Shown: positions 36,801-45,146 of the stretch, piece by piece
Layout of the letters: each line of letters opens with the position of its first letter
Position numbering within the stretch: the stretch's first letter is position 1
Assembly: GCA_963705275.1 (NCBI GenBank)
Contig: OY970063.1
Location: forward strand, 1,302,001 to 1,366,000
From: Fen-1135 sp963705275
Lineage (GTDB): Bacteria; Desulfobacterota; Syntrophia; Syntrophales; UBA2185
Reading direction: 5' to 3'
DNA length: 64,000 bases
The notes under the pieces: generated by a model
Databases searched by the model: none
What the model saw: the letters and a program-made list of their open reading frames with translations, nothing else
What the model was told of the DNA's origin: nothing
Program-made: the position numbers and the translations under genes

Positions 36801-37607
36801 CTATTTCTTCCCGTCAATGAGGTCTAACAGTTCCGCCTCGGGTAAAGCTCCTACTTTGAGCCTGCCATCCGGTAGTATCATTGAGGGCGTTCCTCCTATG
36901 CCGAGTGAATTGGCAAGCTTTACAGAATTTTCTATCTCGGCGGTAGCGCACTCCGTCTTCGGTATCTCCTTCTTTTCGAAGTTCTCTTCCAGCATTTTCA
37001 GGGATTTATTGCAGACGATGCTTTTTGCCTTCCAGTAGGCGTCCTTATGAAACTCTAAGGGCAAAAACTTGATATAGAAGGCTATGTCCTTCCTTTTGGC
37101 TACGATTTGTTTCATCGTCTGGTGGAGCTGTCCGCAGAAGGGGCAATCAGGATCTGTAAATACAACTATTTTTTTCGCAGCACTCTTCTCCCCCAGAACA
37201 ATGGCATCAGTCAGCGGGATCTTCGCTATGTCAATCCTCTTCTTGTCCTGGATCCTGTGAATAGCCTCCATGGTCTTGTTGGTCATGGTAGACACTTCCA
37301 CCAAAGAACCAAGAATGAGGTAGTTCTTATTGACGTCAAGATAAAATATCTTCGTCTGCCCCACGATATCGATAACTACTTCACAAACGCTATTTATAGG
37401 ACTTTCTGCGATGCCTATTACATTCGCGTCGGGCACGTTGAGCTTCTTTAATATCTCCTTCATCTCTCCCCCGCCCAAGGAGACGCAATCTTTCCTTGCC
37501 TGGCCCGCTTCTGCTCCCCACGCGATGTTATATCCCGCAGTAACAGAGGTAAAAAGCAATGCACATGAGAGACATAAAAAAGCAGGAAATAAGCTTTTTC
37601 TTTTCAA
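36801..37607 (-). CDS. DsbC-like periplasmic thiol:disulfide interchange protein
   Basis: A ~268-residue exported thioredoxin-fold protein: signal peptide (KRKSLFPAFLCLSCALLF), an N-terminal dimerisation-like domain and a catalytic domain with VVFTDPDCPFCGQLHQTM (CPFC active site) and the cis-Pro loop GGTPSMILPDG. DsbC/DsbG enzymes reshuffle wrong disulfides. I chose a TTG start at 37607 (GAAAGG upstream) because the in-frame start at 37688 adds 27 Lys/Arg-rich residues before the signal peptide. As first gene of the operon that ends with Cys-rich pilY1, it likely folds PilY1. Confidence 0.85.
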   Translation of the reverse strand: MKRKSLFPAFLCLSCALLFTSVTAGYNIAWGAEAGQARKDCVSLGGGEMKEILKKLNVPDANVIGIAESPINSVCEVVIDIVGQTKIFYLDVNKNYLILGSLVEVSTMTNKTMEAIHRIQDKKRIDIAKIPLTDAIVLGEKSAAKKIVVFTDPDCPFCGQLHQTMKQIVAKRKDIAFYIKFLPLEFHKDAYWKAKSIVCNKSLKMLEENFEKKEIPKTECATAEIENSVKLANSLGIGGTPSMILPDGRLKVGALPEAELLDLIDGKK

Positions 37608-37797
37608 TGCGCAACCTTTCTTGCTGTTTTTTTGACGCTTTCTTGTCTCATATTTTCTGAGGGAAATCAAGAAATCCATTCCCGGCAAACGCTGAATGGG
37701 CGAGGTATAATAATGTGGCAGGGCTCAGACGGTGCAGAGTGGCACCTCAAAAGAAGGGCCGCAGGCTACTCCAAAACAGAAGGTCATTTCAATCGTC

Positions 37798-37884
37798 CGG
37801 CAACCCTGCCGCCATATCCTCTTTAAAAGAGGATTTAGGCCAGTGGCTTTACGTCCCGTCCTTTCGGACAGTTTGCCTTTTTCA
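37798..37884 (-). ncRNA. GEMM-I (cyclic-di-GMP class I) riboswitch
   Basis: On the minus strand the aptamer reads through the family landmarks in order: AAAAAGGCAAAC, the GTCC-GAAA-GGAC hairpin with GNRA tetraloop, GGGACGTAAAGCC, ACTGGCCTAA, a variable hairpin (ATCCTCTTTTAAAGAGGAT), TATGG and GGCAGGGTTGCCGG. CCTAA with TATGG is the tetraloop receptor. It sits ~190 bases upstream of the dsbC-like gene and thus of the whole minor-pilin/pilY1 operon. The base that separates c-di-GMP from cGAMP-type GEMM-Ib aptamers appears to be G here, which favours c-di-GMP; that assignment rests on my alignment by eye. Confidence 0.9.
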
Positions 37885-38329
37885 GGACTCTTTCATGATT
37901 TCAAAGATTCTATAATCTCTTCAAGCAATTCTTATATGCTCGATTTCTTTATACCACATCTGCAATAAAAAAAAAGGGAAATTTTTAATCTTTTTCCATA
38001 TGCAAATTTAGAAGAATGTATATAGCGATGCAATCACTATGCCATTTATGTTCTCATACATGGATATGCTGTAACGCCTGTGATTATCATAAATTAGATT
38101 CGCCTCATAAAATGAAGGGGGAAAACTTTTTCTTAAATATTGATAAAAATCGGTGATTTTGACCAATTATAGTTGTGAAACTCATCTGAAGATTAGCCTA
38201 TAATTACTGATTTTTCCCCATTACAACAGCTTGGATTTCCTGCTTGACACACTATGGGTGCTGTGTTACAGCTCACACCTGTCCGGGCTACTGCAGTAAA
38301 ATTCGCTAATATTCAAGATACATGACCAT
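37885..38329. other. AT-rich intergenic region between divergent operons
   Basis: No gene seen. It must hold the promoter of the riboswitch-pilus operon (minus) and that of the TPR gene (plus). A perfect TATAAT is at 38199-38204 and a perfect TTGACA at 38244-38249, but neither has a well-spaced partner. Confidence 0.4.
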
Positions 38330-39028
38330 ATGGACGATATTACCAACAAAGAAAGAGAGGAATTTCTTTCCATAGCGGAAGCCTATATAAACAAGAATTT
38401 GTATGAAGAGGCATCGCATATAGCCGAATCATGGCTTAAGCGTTATCCTATCGATGCTGATGCGAGTATTATCCGTTGCCACGCATTGCTTAGGATGGGG
38501 AATCTCGAAAAAGTCGGTGAACTCCTCGATGACCTGGAAGCCAAGGTCCTTGAATTATCCCGCATCTATCATCGTGTGGGCGACCTTTGCCTCGATGCAG
38601 GACTCACAAAGGAGGCAATGAAGTTTTATAGGAAATTTATATCTCTGAATCCTGCCGTATTGAGTGCAAAAGAAGTGTATAAGAAAGTCAATGCTCTCGC
38701 AGCCACCATGGACGACGCATCCGCCGAAATCGATGCGGATGCGTACAATAATGCTGACCGCGTTGCGCCCGATTTCTATACCACAACTCTCGCTGAGCTT
38801 TACATCAGACAGGGTCACCTTGATATGGCTCTCGATGTGCTGGGCGAGATTCTCAAAAGAGAACCGGAAAATAGGATGGCGGCGGATAGGTTAAATGATG
38901 TCATGGCAATGAAACATGACGGCATCAGAGAAAAGACGTCTTTACTTATGGAACAAAATGAGGTCGTAATTAGGGAGCTTACAAAATGGCTTGAGAATAT
39001 CTACAGGTCAAGAAGCCATGCATCGTGA
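38330..39028 (+). CDS. Tetratricopeptide repeat protein
   Basis: A 232-residue soluble protein made largely of TPR-like helix pairs (EEASHIAESWLKRYPIDADA, TKEAMKFYRKFISLNPAVLS, LDMALDVLGEILKREPENRM) with a C-terminal helix. No signal peptide or catalytic motif is present. The gene overlaps the M24 peptidase gene by 11 bases, suggesting coupling. A cytoplasmic scaffold role is all that can be inferred. Confidence 0.75.
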   Translation: MDDITNKEREEFLSIAEAYINKNLYEEASHIAESWLKRYPIDADASIIRCHALLRMGNLEKVGELLDDLEAKVLELSRIYHRVGDLCLDAGLTKEAMKFYRKFISLNPAVLSAKEVYKKVNALAATMDDASAEIDADAYNNADRVAPDFYTTTLAELYIRQGHLDMALDVLGEILKREPENRMAADRLNDVMAMKHDGIREKTSLLMEQNEVVIRELTKWLENIYRSRSHAS

Positions 39029-40106
39029 CTCTCCGGCACCTCCTGAGAGGATGGCAAGAGTAAGGGCTATGCTTCATGAAGTTGGTGCAGACGCCCTGCT
39101 TTTTTTTGATATGAAAAATGTGCGCTATCTTACCGGTTTCACAGGCAGCGACGGAGCGCTCGTAATAGGAAATAATCAAGAGATTCTCCTTGTTGACGGC
39201 CGTTATACTAACCAGGCAAGGAAGGAAGTTCGCGGGCCCCGTGTCTTCGAATACAAAGAAAAGATAGATGGAATCGCGGCGATCCTTTCAGACGGTAGTT
39301 TCGTATCCGTAGTGTTTGAATCGCAGGCGATGAATGTCAACACCTATTTGAATCTGACAGAAAAACTACGCGGGTTGAAGTTAAACCCGATGACTGACCA
39401 AGTCGGTGCCCTCAGAGCCGTCAAAGACGAAGAAGAAATAGCATTAATTAAAAAAGCTGCGGAGATATCATGTGAGGCCCTTGCCGCTGTCCGCGATCTA
39501 ATCAAGCCGGGTGTGACAGAGAAGGATATTGCTATTGAGTTGGATTTTCTGCTAAGGAGACGTGGTGCAGAGCAAGTTTCCTTCCCTACAATAGTGGCGT
39601 CGGGAACGAACTCAGCGCAACCCCACGCGCAGCCGGGATCGCGGGTGATTGAATATGGCGATATGGTTATTATAGATTGCGGCGCTGTTTATGGTGGTTA
39701 TCATTCTGATGAAACCTGCACATTTGTCGTCGGCTATAACGATAAGAAACAGGAAGAGGCATACTCCCTGGTAAAGACCGCCCACGATCGCGCATTGAAG
39801 GCTGTAAAAGCCGGCATCCCTTGTGCAGAGATCGATCGTATTGCCAGAGAGTGCATCGAGACTGGCAAGCTGGGCAAGTATTTCACGCATGGCACAGGTC
39901 ACGGTGTCGGACTTGATGTTCACGAAGCGCCGCGGATAGCAAGCAATTCGGAAATGGTCCTCGGGGCGGGAATGGTATTGACCATAGAACCTGGTGTCTA
40001 TATCCCTGGCCTCTGGGGCGTCCGCATTGAAGATATGATATTGGTTAAAGAGGAAGGGTGTGAGGTCTTGACAAAAGTATCGAAGGACTTCACGGTGCTC
40101 CACTGA
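39018..40106 (+). CDS. pepP: M24-family Xaa-Pro aminopeptidase
   Basis: A ~362-residue creatinase-fold metallopeptidase that removes residues N-terminal to Pro. The N-terminal creatinase domain contains NVRYLTGFTGSDGALVI. The metal-binding residues are in IIDCGAVYGGYHSDETCTF (two Asp), FTHGTGHGVGLDVHE (His), TIEPGVYIPG (Glu) and GVRIEDMILV (Glu). I chose ATG 39018 over an in-frame start at 38991. It overlaps the TPR gene. Confidence 0.93.
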   Translation: MHRDSPAPPERMARVRAMLHEVGADALLFFDMKNVRYLTGFTGSDGALVIGNNQEILLVDGRYTNQARKEVRGPRVFEYKEKIDGIAAILSDGSFVSVVFESQAMNVNTYLNLTEKLRGLKLNPMTDQVGALRAVKDEEEIALIKKAAEISCEALAAVRDLIKPGVTEKDIAIELDFLLRRRGAEQVSFPTIVASGTNSAQPHAQPGSRVIEYGDMVIIDCGAVYGGYHSDETCTFVVGYNDKKQEEAYSLVKTAHDRALKAVKAGIPCAEIDRIARECIETGKLGKYFTHGTGHGVGLDVHEAPRIASNSEMVLGAGMVLTIEPGVYIPGLWGVRIEDMILVKEEGCEVLTKVSKDFTVLH

Positions 40107-40152
40107 TTCTAAAAAAGGAATACGGGAAATTCATGTATTGGGATGTCGTGAT

Positions 40153-40551
40153 ATGAAGGTATTTCCAGATGATCTTCTTTACAATAGGGAACACGCGTGG
40201 GTTAGGGTTGAGGGTGAATTGGCTACTATCGGTATCACGGATTACGCCCAGGAGAAATTAGGGGAAATTCTGGCTATAGAGCTGCCGGAGGTTGATTCTT
40301 ACGTGGAGAGGGATGAGCCATTCGGCACTATAGAATCTGCGAAAGGAGTCTTCGAGCTTATTTCACCCGTAAGCGGTGAGGTGGTAAATGTCAACGAAGA
40401 TATACTGGACGACATCGGCATTGTAAACAGTGACCCTCATGACACAGGATGGATGATTACGCTGGAAATGTCGGATTCGGAGGAGCTCGATGATCTTCTG
40501 GACTCGAGGGAATACCATGACTTTGTACTTAAAGAAGCTGAGAGTGACTAA
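40153..40551 (+). CDS. gcvH: Glycine cleavage system H protein
   Basis: GcvH (132 residues) carries the lipoyl group of the glycine cleavage system. The lipoylated Lys is residue 64 in GTIESAKGVFEL, and the fold matches (EHAWVRVEGELATIGITDYA). I chose ATG 40153; TTG 40138 is less likely. No gcvT or gcvP is in the window; its neighbour is a lipoate/octanoate transferase. It may feed the cleavage system elsewhere or serve as an octanoyl carrier for lipoyl synthesis. Confidence 0.95.
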   Translation: MKVFPDDLLYNREHAWVRVEGELATIGITDYAQEKLGEILAIELPEVDSYVERDEPFGTIESAKGVFELISPVSGEVVNVNEDILDDIGIVNSDPHDTGWMITLEMSDSEELDDLLDSREYHDFVLKEAESD

Positions 40552-40560
40552 CCCTGTTTC

Positions 40561-41406
40561 ATGATATGGAGATTCATTTCATTCAAGAGGTTTAATGCCT
40601 TTGAAAACATGGCCATTGACGAGGCCATATTTAGAGAAAATCAACGGACCGATACACCGCCTACCCTCAGATTTTACAGTTGGTCCCCTCCATCAGTGTC
40701 TCTAGGATATTTTCAGGCAACTGGTAAAGAGGTCAATGTCGAAGCGTGCAGACGCTTTTCCGTAGATATAGTCCGGCGCCCGACGGGTGGGAAGGCTGTC
40801 CTTCATGAAGATGATCTGACCTATGCGGTAATAGCCAATGAGCGCACTCCCCTCTTCCCGCCGGATATTTTAGGGACCTACAAGGTCATCAGTAGCTGTA
40901 TCGCCTTGGGGCTATCGGAACTTGGCATAGAAGCCGAGATGGAAGGTGATGGGAGGTTGTATCGGGACGATTCCCTGAAAGCTGCCTGTTTCTCGACGCC
41001 GTCCCGATATGAGCTTCTGGTAAAAAAAAAGAAGATATGCGGCAGCGCTCAACTGCGGTCGAAGGGCGTCTTCCTTCAGCATGGCTCAATCTTGATGGAT
41101 TTTGACCCGCTCAAGACATGCGCGCTCTTGCTGCCGCAGCATGGCGACGAGACGTGGCACGCCAAAAATTTGCGCGGGTCCGTGACGTCAATCCATGAGC
41201 AAATTGGCGTGTCCGTATCCGTGGAAGATATCTGCCATGTCATAAAGAAGGGTTTTGAGAAGAAACTGGATATAGCGTTCGTGGAAGGATGTCTGACCCC
41301 TGCAGAGGAGTCCTTGAAGTCACGACTGATGAATGATAAATATATAAGTGATAAATGGAATTTGGAAGGCAAGGCTGCATCAGATGGATCTAAAGACTTT
41401 GATTAA
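40561..41406 (+). CDS. Lipoate/octanoate protein transferase (LipM-like)
   Basis: A 281-residue biotin/lipoate A/B ligase-fold protein. Motifs: RRPTGGKAVLHEDDLTYAV (the acyl-binding RRxTGG), AACFSTPSRYELLV with Cys143 in the position of the LipM catalytic Cys, and KKICGSAQLR (conserved Lys). This Cys-containing ACF/PS-YEL arrangement favours the octanoyltransferase LipM over ATP-using LplA. It starts 9 bp after gcvH, its likely acceptor. The 3' end overlaps hisC. Confidence 0.88.
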   Translation: MIWRFISFKRFNAFENMAIDEAIFRENQRTDTPPTLRFYSWSPPSVSLGYFQATGKEVNVEACRRFSVDIVRRPTGGKAVLHEDDLTYAVIANERTPLFPPDILGTYKVISSCIALGLSELGIEAEMEGDGRLYRDDSLKAACFSTPSRYELLVKKKKICGSAQLRSKGVFLQHGSILMDFDPLKTCALLLPQHGDETWHAKNLRGSVTSIHEQIGVSVSVEDICHVIKKGFEKKLDIAFVEGCLTPAEESLKSRLMNDKYISDKWNLEGKAASDGSKDFD

Positions 41407-42448
41407 AAAGGAAGTGCGCGAGCAGGAAGGTTACCGGGCCGACATAACGCCCTATCGAACCAGAATGGATGCGAATGAAAGTCCCTTTTTGCTCCCCTCC
41501 CTCCTGAAAAGGGAACTGTTCAAAAAGATGAAAAATGTTTCCCTGAATAGATACCCGGAGGCGGGTGCGCCGCTGATCAGAAAACGCTTTGCTAAACACT
41601 ATGGGGTCGCTGATGATATGGTAATGATCGGTAACGGGTCTGACGAACTTATTCAGATCCTCTGCACCGCCCTGGCAAATTCATCATCAGTCGTCATGGT
41701 TCCGACGCCGACCTTTGTCATGTACAGAATTATTGCATCAAATACCGGTCATGCAGTAGCGGAAGTGCCCCTAAATGCCTCCTTTGATTTAGACTTGGAT
41801 GCAATGCTCAGCCGGATTGCCACGAATGCGACGGTCCTGACTTTCTTGAGTTACCCGAATAGTCCTACGTCAAACTGCTTCAGCGAAAAGAGCGTCGCAG
41901 CTATTGTTGAGGCTTCAACAGGAATTGTGGTCGTTGATGAGGCATACGGGAGCTTCGCTGGAAAAACCTGTTTGCCTTTGTTGAAAAAATACGACAACCT
42001 CGTTATCTTAAAGACCCTCTCTAAAGTGGGACTTGCCGCCATGAGGGTAGGCTTCTTAATCGGCTCACCGTCTCTCGTCCATGAACTCGATAAGGTGAGG
42101 CTGCCATACAATATCAATGGCCTTTCCCAAGTTGCTGCCGGGTTCTATTTGGACCACATTGACACCTTTTTAGGCCAAACAAGTGAGATAATTGCGAGTC
42201 GGGAAGAACTCCTGCGCTCTCTTGGAAAGATTGCCGGTGTCCATCCCTTTCCTTCAGATGCAAATTTTATTTTTTTTAGTTGCGATTTCGATACGGATAA
42301 CATATACTCCGTCTTAGCCCAGGAGGGAATTCTTATTAAGAATCTTAACTCTCCTGGCGTCTTGAAGAATTGTATGAGAGTAACGGTGGGTAGCCGCGAA
42401 GAAAATGAAGAATTCTTAAAGGTGTTAAAGAATATCCTTCAAAAGTAA
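41384..42448 (+). CDS. hisC: Histidinol-phosphate aminotransferase
   Basis: A ~354-residue fold-type I PLP aminotransferase of the HisC family: MDANESPFLLP near the N-terminus, FLSYPNSPTSNCF, VVDEAYGSFAG, LKTLSKVGLAAMRVGFLIG (PLP Lys in the SK pair) and MRVTVGSREENEEFL at the end. It catalyses transamination of histidinol phosphate; related paralogues act on aromatic substrates. I chose ATG 41384, which overlaps the upstream gene by 23 bases. A strong terminator follows. Confidence 0.9.
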   Translation: MDLKTLIKKEVREQEGYRADITPYRTRMDANESPFLLPSLLKRELFKKMKNVSLNRYPEAGAPLIRKRFAKHYGVADDMVMIGNGSDELIQILCTALANSSSVVMVPTPTFVMYRIIASNTGHAVAEVPLNASFDLDLDAMLSRIATNATVLTFLSYPNSPTSNCFSEKSVAAIVEASTGIVVVDEAYGSFAGKTCLPLLKKYDNLVILKTLSKVGLAAMRVGFLIGSPSLVHELDKVRLPYNINGLSQVAAGFYLDHIDTFLGQTSEIIASREELLRSLGKIAGVHPFPSDANFIFFSCDFDTDNIYSVLAQEGILIKNLNSPGVLKNCMRVTVGSREENEEFLKVLKNILQK

Positions 42449-42476
42449 GGAGTGTGGTCTAACATAAGGTAACAGA

Positions 42477-42529
42477 GGGTAGTTTACGGCAGAGGCGTAA
42501 ATCGTCTAGTGCCGTACTGCCCTTTTTTT
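42477..42529 (+). terminator. Strong intrinsic terminator between hisC and rpsU
   Basis: GGGTAG pairs with CTGCCC and TACGGCA with TGCCGTA in a ~46-base hairpin, with a further short inner stem, directly followed by seven T (42523-42529). It would end the gcvH-hisC transcript or attenuate read-through into rpsU. Confidence 0.85.
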
Positions 42530-42597
42530 GTCCCCTTTTGGCCCCACGTTTGGGGAATTTATATTTCGCCATTAATGAAGAGAAAGGAAGGGTTGTT

Positions 42598-42789
42598 TTG
42601 GAAGTAAAAGTATACGACAATGACATCGAAAAGGCATTGAAGATCCTCAAGAACAAGCTCTCAAAAAGCGGATTGTTCAAGGAACTAAAGCTGCGGAGAG
42701 CCTATGAGAAGCCTTCCGTTAAAAGGAAACGCAAAGCTATCGAAGCTCGCAGGCGTTACGCCAAGGTTCAACGCCGCAGAAGTTACTGA
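42598..42789 (+). CDS. rpsU: 30S ribosomal protein S21
   Basis: S21 (63 residues) with the typical sequence EVKVYDNDIEKALKILKNK and a strongly basic C-terminus (KRKRKAIEARRRYAKVQRRR). The start appears to be TTG at 42598, preceded by AAAGGAAGGG at good spacing; no ATG is in frame near it, and upstream codons do not belong to the family. The gene stands directly behind a strong terminator, so it has its own or a read-through promoter. Confidence 0.93.
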   Translation: MEVKVYDNDIEKALKILKNKLSKSGLFKELKLRRAYEKPSVKRKRKAIEARRRYAKVQRRRSY

Positions 42790-42868
42790 GAATTTTGTTC
42801 AACAGTAACAACCGTGATCACCTAGGCTGGGTTCCCCTGCCGGATGCTCTAGCCCCGGAGTGAACATA

Positions 42869-43522
42869 ATGGATGAAAAACAATATTTGGTCGATGCCCT
42901 GTCGATAGAGGAATCATGGCGGATATTCCGTATCATGGCTGAATTTGTGGAAGCCATTGAGACTCTGTCCCAGGTGAAAAACGGCGTCACCATTTTCGGG
43001 TCCGCGAGGGTGGGGCCTGACGATCCATACTACAAGAAGGCGGAGTATCTTGCCAGAAGGCTTGCCGAAAACGGTTTCAGTGTAATTACTGGAGGCGGTC
43101 CCGGCATCATGGAGGCGGCCAATAAGGGAGCGGCAACAGCAGGCGGCCAGTCGATAGGTATGAATATTCGTCTTCCCTATGAACAGAAACCAAATCCGTA
43201 CGCCAATACCATTATCGAGTACAAATATTTTTTCATCCGTAAAGTAATGTTTGTAAAATATGCTGTGGCCTATGTTATCCTTCCGGGAGGCTTCGGAACA
43301 ATGGATGAGTTCTTCGAGGCGCTGACACTTATTCAGACGAAAAGGATAAAGGGCTTCCCCGTCATATTGATGGGCAGCGAATACTGGCAGGGACTGATGG
43401 GCTGGATGAAGAGTACCATGCTCGTAAATGACAAGATTGAGCCGTGTGATCTCGAAATCATCCACATCATTGATGACCCCGATGAAGTAGTGAAACATAT
43501 AAAGAAATTTGTCATTCTCTAA
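42869..43522 (+). CDS. LOG-family protein (TIGR00730; nucleotide phosphoribohydrolase)
   Basis: A ~217-residue Rossmann-like protein of the 'lysine decarboxylase-like' LOG family. Key motifs: TIFGSARVGPDDPYY, TGGGPGIMEAANKGA and VILPGGFGTMDEFFEAL (PGGxGTxxE). Family members cleave AMP-type nucleotides to free base and ribose phosphate; the lysine decarboxylase label is historical. GGAG 8 bases ahead supports ATG 42869. Confidence 0.9.
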   Translation: MDEKQYLVDALSIEESWRIFRIMAEFVEAIETLSQVKNGVTIFGSARVGPDDPYYKKAEYLARRLAENGFSVITGGGPGIMEAANKGAATAGGQSIGMNIRLPYEQKPNPYANTIIEYKYFFIRKVMFVKYAVAYVILPGGFGTMDEFFEALTLIQTKRIKGFPVILMGSEYWQGLMGWMKSTMLVNDKIEPCDLEIIHIIDDPDEVVKHIKKFVIL

Positions 43523-43579
43523 GAACTCTGTAAGATCTCTTCTGATACCTGATATCAAGTTTTCGATGAAAATGGTGCC

Positions 43580-43660
43580 GGATTGTCGTGTCGAGCGAAG
43601 CAAGGCATCTCGGAATAAAGCGTTTTATGATTCTTTGCTCGCACGCGGAATGACAGACGA
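43580..43660. repeat. Possible dispersed repeat with imperfect inverted ends
   Basis: The stretch has two imperfectly inverse pieces (CGAGCGAAGCAAGGCATC near 43592 and GATTCTTTGCTCGCACG near 43630) and ends in GGAATGACAG. This resembles small palindromic, MITE-like intergenic repeats of many bacteria. Only one copy is in the window. Confidence 0.4.
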
Positions 43661-43716
43661 TGAAACCAGCCGTCATAATTAGAAGAAAAGAGAAGACACT
43701 ACAGTCAGCAGACATA

Positions 43717-45078
43717 ATGGATTTTGAAAAGATACTAATGGAACTCAAGAAGGGGAAGTCGAGCCCTTCTCCCTGTTATCTCCTCCATGGTGAAGAAGAA
43801 TATCTTATCAAAGATGCCCTCAATAAGATCATAGCTGCTATCGTCCCTGCAAGCGACAGAGGCATGAATCTATTCTTCATGGATGGAGAAAATGAAGATA
43901 TAGATGTCCTTTGCGAAACCATCCTGACACCTCCCCTCATTCCAGGAAGAAAAGTTGTCGTTCTGACAAACACCCGCCTCTTTCAAACAAGAACGGTTCT
44001 GCCGGAAATAGTACAAAAAATTCGGCAACATTCTGAAAGTGACCCCGACACAGCCGTCAGATACTTTTTGCAATTATTGAAGATCACAGGCTGGACCATA
44101 GATGATCTCAGAGACGGTGGTTGGAAAAGAATAACCAGCGACAACTGGCGAAAAACCATTGAAGGCGACATTGGACAAGATCGGGAATCCTGGCTTCCCG
44201 AAATGATCGAGACCTGCATAAGCCGTGGAATGGATGTGGGCGAGCAGAGGGGGGTCGTGGAACATCTTGAAGATACTTTGAGAAAAGGCATCCCGGAAGG
44301 CATCCACCTGATCATAACCGCAGAGACGGTGGACAAGAGAAAAAGGCTTTTCAAGACAATATCAGAAACCGGAATTGTTCTCAATTTTTCTCGGCTAAAG
44401 GGTGAGGCGAGACAGAAAAATGCCTTAATGGAGACGGCAAGAGATCTCTTAGCTCAAAGCGGGAAAAGACTGACGCCGGGTGCATGGATTGCTATCGGCG
44501 GAAAAACCGGCTTTAACCTTGCCGATTCCATGAAAGCCTTGGAAACGTTAATCGCCTATACAGGCGACAAGATATCGATCGAAGAGTCGGACGTCGAAGA
44601 GGTTATAGGAAAAACAAGAGAAGCTATGGTCTTTGATTTAACAGGCGCTATAGTTGCAGGGAAGATGGATGTGGCTTTGTCAAATCTGAAAGATCTTCTT
44701 GATCAGGGTATAAACCACGTTTTGATCCTGTCGATGATAGCGAGGGAAATCAGATTTCTCCTTCATGCCAAGGTATTTATCAAATCGGGTATGCTTGAAT
44801 CTTTTGAGCAGAATATGGACTACGAAAAGTTTCAGAGATCCATTTATCCGGTCATTTTAGAATGGCAGAGCGATAAAGGGGGAAAGGGCGGTCTGGACAG
44901 TCAGCATCCGTATGTCATTTACAATGCCGTAAAGAACTCCTATCGATTCTCATACGTGCACCTAGTGGAATTCTTGGAAGACCTCGTCGATATAGACATT
45001 GCCTTCAAGACCACGACGAAAGAACCGAAGTTCGTGCTGGAGAGATTTATTCTCAGCGTTTGTACAGCCGGGAATTGA
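43717..45078 (+). CDS. holA: DNA polymerase III delta subunit
   Basis: Delta opens the beta clamp as part of the clamp loader. The ~453-residue protein has the recognisable N-terminus CYLLHGEEEYLIKDALNKI, FFMDGENEDIDVLCETILTPPL and the C-terminal REAMVFDLTGAIVAG with LSMIAREIRFLLHAKVF. It is about 100 residues longer than usual, with an insert around residues 90-190 between the first and second halves. I chose ATG 43717; the in-frame ATG 43660 adds 19 residues. Identity rests on family pattern. Confidence 0.85.
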   Translation: MDFEKILMELKKGKSSPSPCYLLHGEEEYLIKDALNKIIAAIVPASDRGMNLFFMDGENEDIDVLCETILTPPLIPGRKVVVLTNTRLFQTRTVLPEIVQKIRQHSESDPDTAVRYFLQLLKITGWTIDDLRDGGWKRITSDNWRKTIEGDIGQDRESWLPEMIETCISRGMDVGEQRGVVEHLEDTLRKGIPEGIHLIITAETVDKRKRLFKTISETGIVLNFSRLKGEARQKNALMETARDLLAQSGKRLTPGAWIAIGGKTGFNLADSMKALETLIAYTGDKISIEESDVEEVIGKTREAMVFDLTGAIVAGKMDVALSNLKDLLDQGINHVLILSMIAREIRFLLHAKVFIKSGMLESFEQNMDYEKFQRSIYPVILEWQSDKGGKGGLDSQHPYVIYNAVKNSYRFSYVHLVEFLEDLVDIDIAFKTTTKEPKFVLERFILSVCTAGN

Positions 45079-45146
45079 GGGAGAAATCCTGACCGGCTGG
45101 AGTTCTTATTTTAGATCCGTAAAAAATTCAATCCCGCCAAAAGCCC

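Noticed and set aside
37632..37968. Short plus-strand ORFs across the riboswitch region
   Set aside because: They run antisense through a conserved structured RNA; overlapping frames simply lack stops.
38244..38271. TTGACA as promoter of the TPR gene at 38330
   Set aside because: No acceptable -10 at 15-19 bp; the nearby TATAAT at 38199 is upstream of it and lacks a -35 in range.
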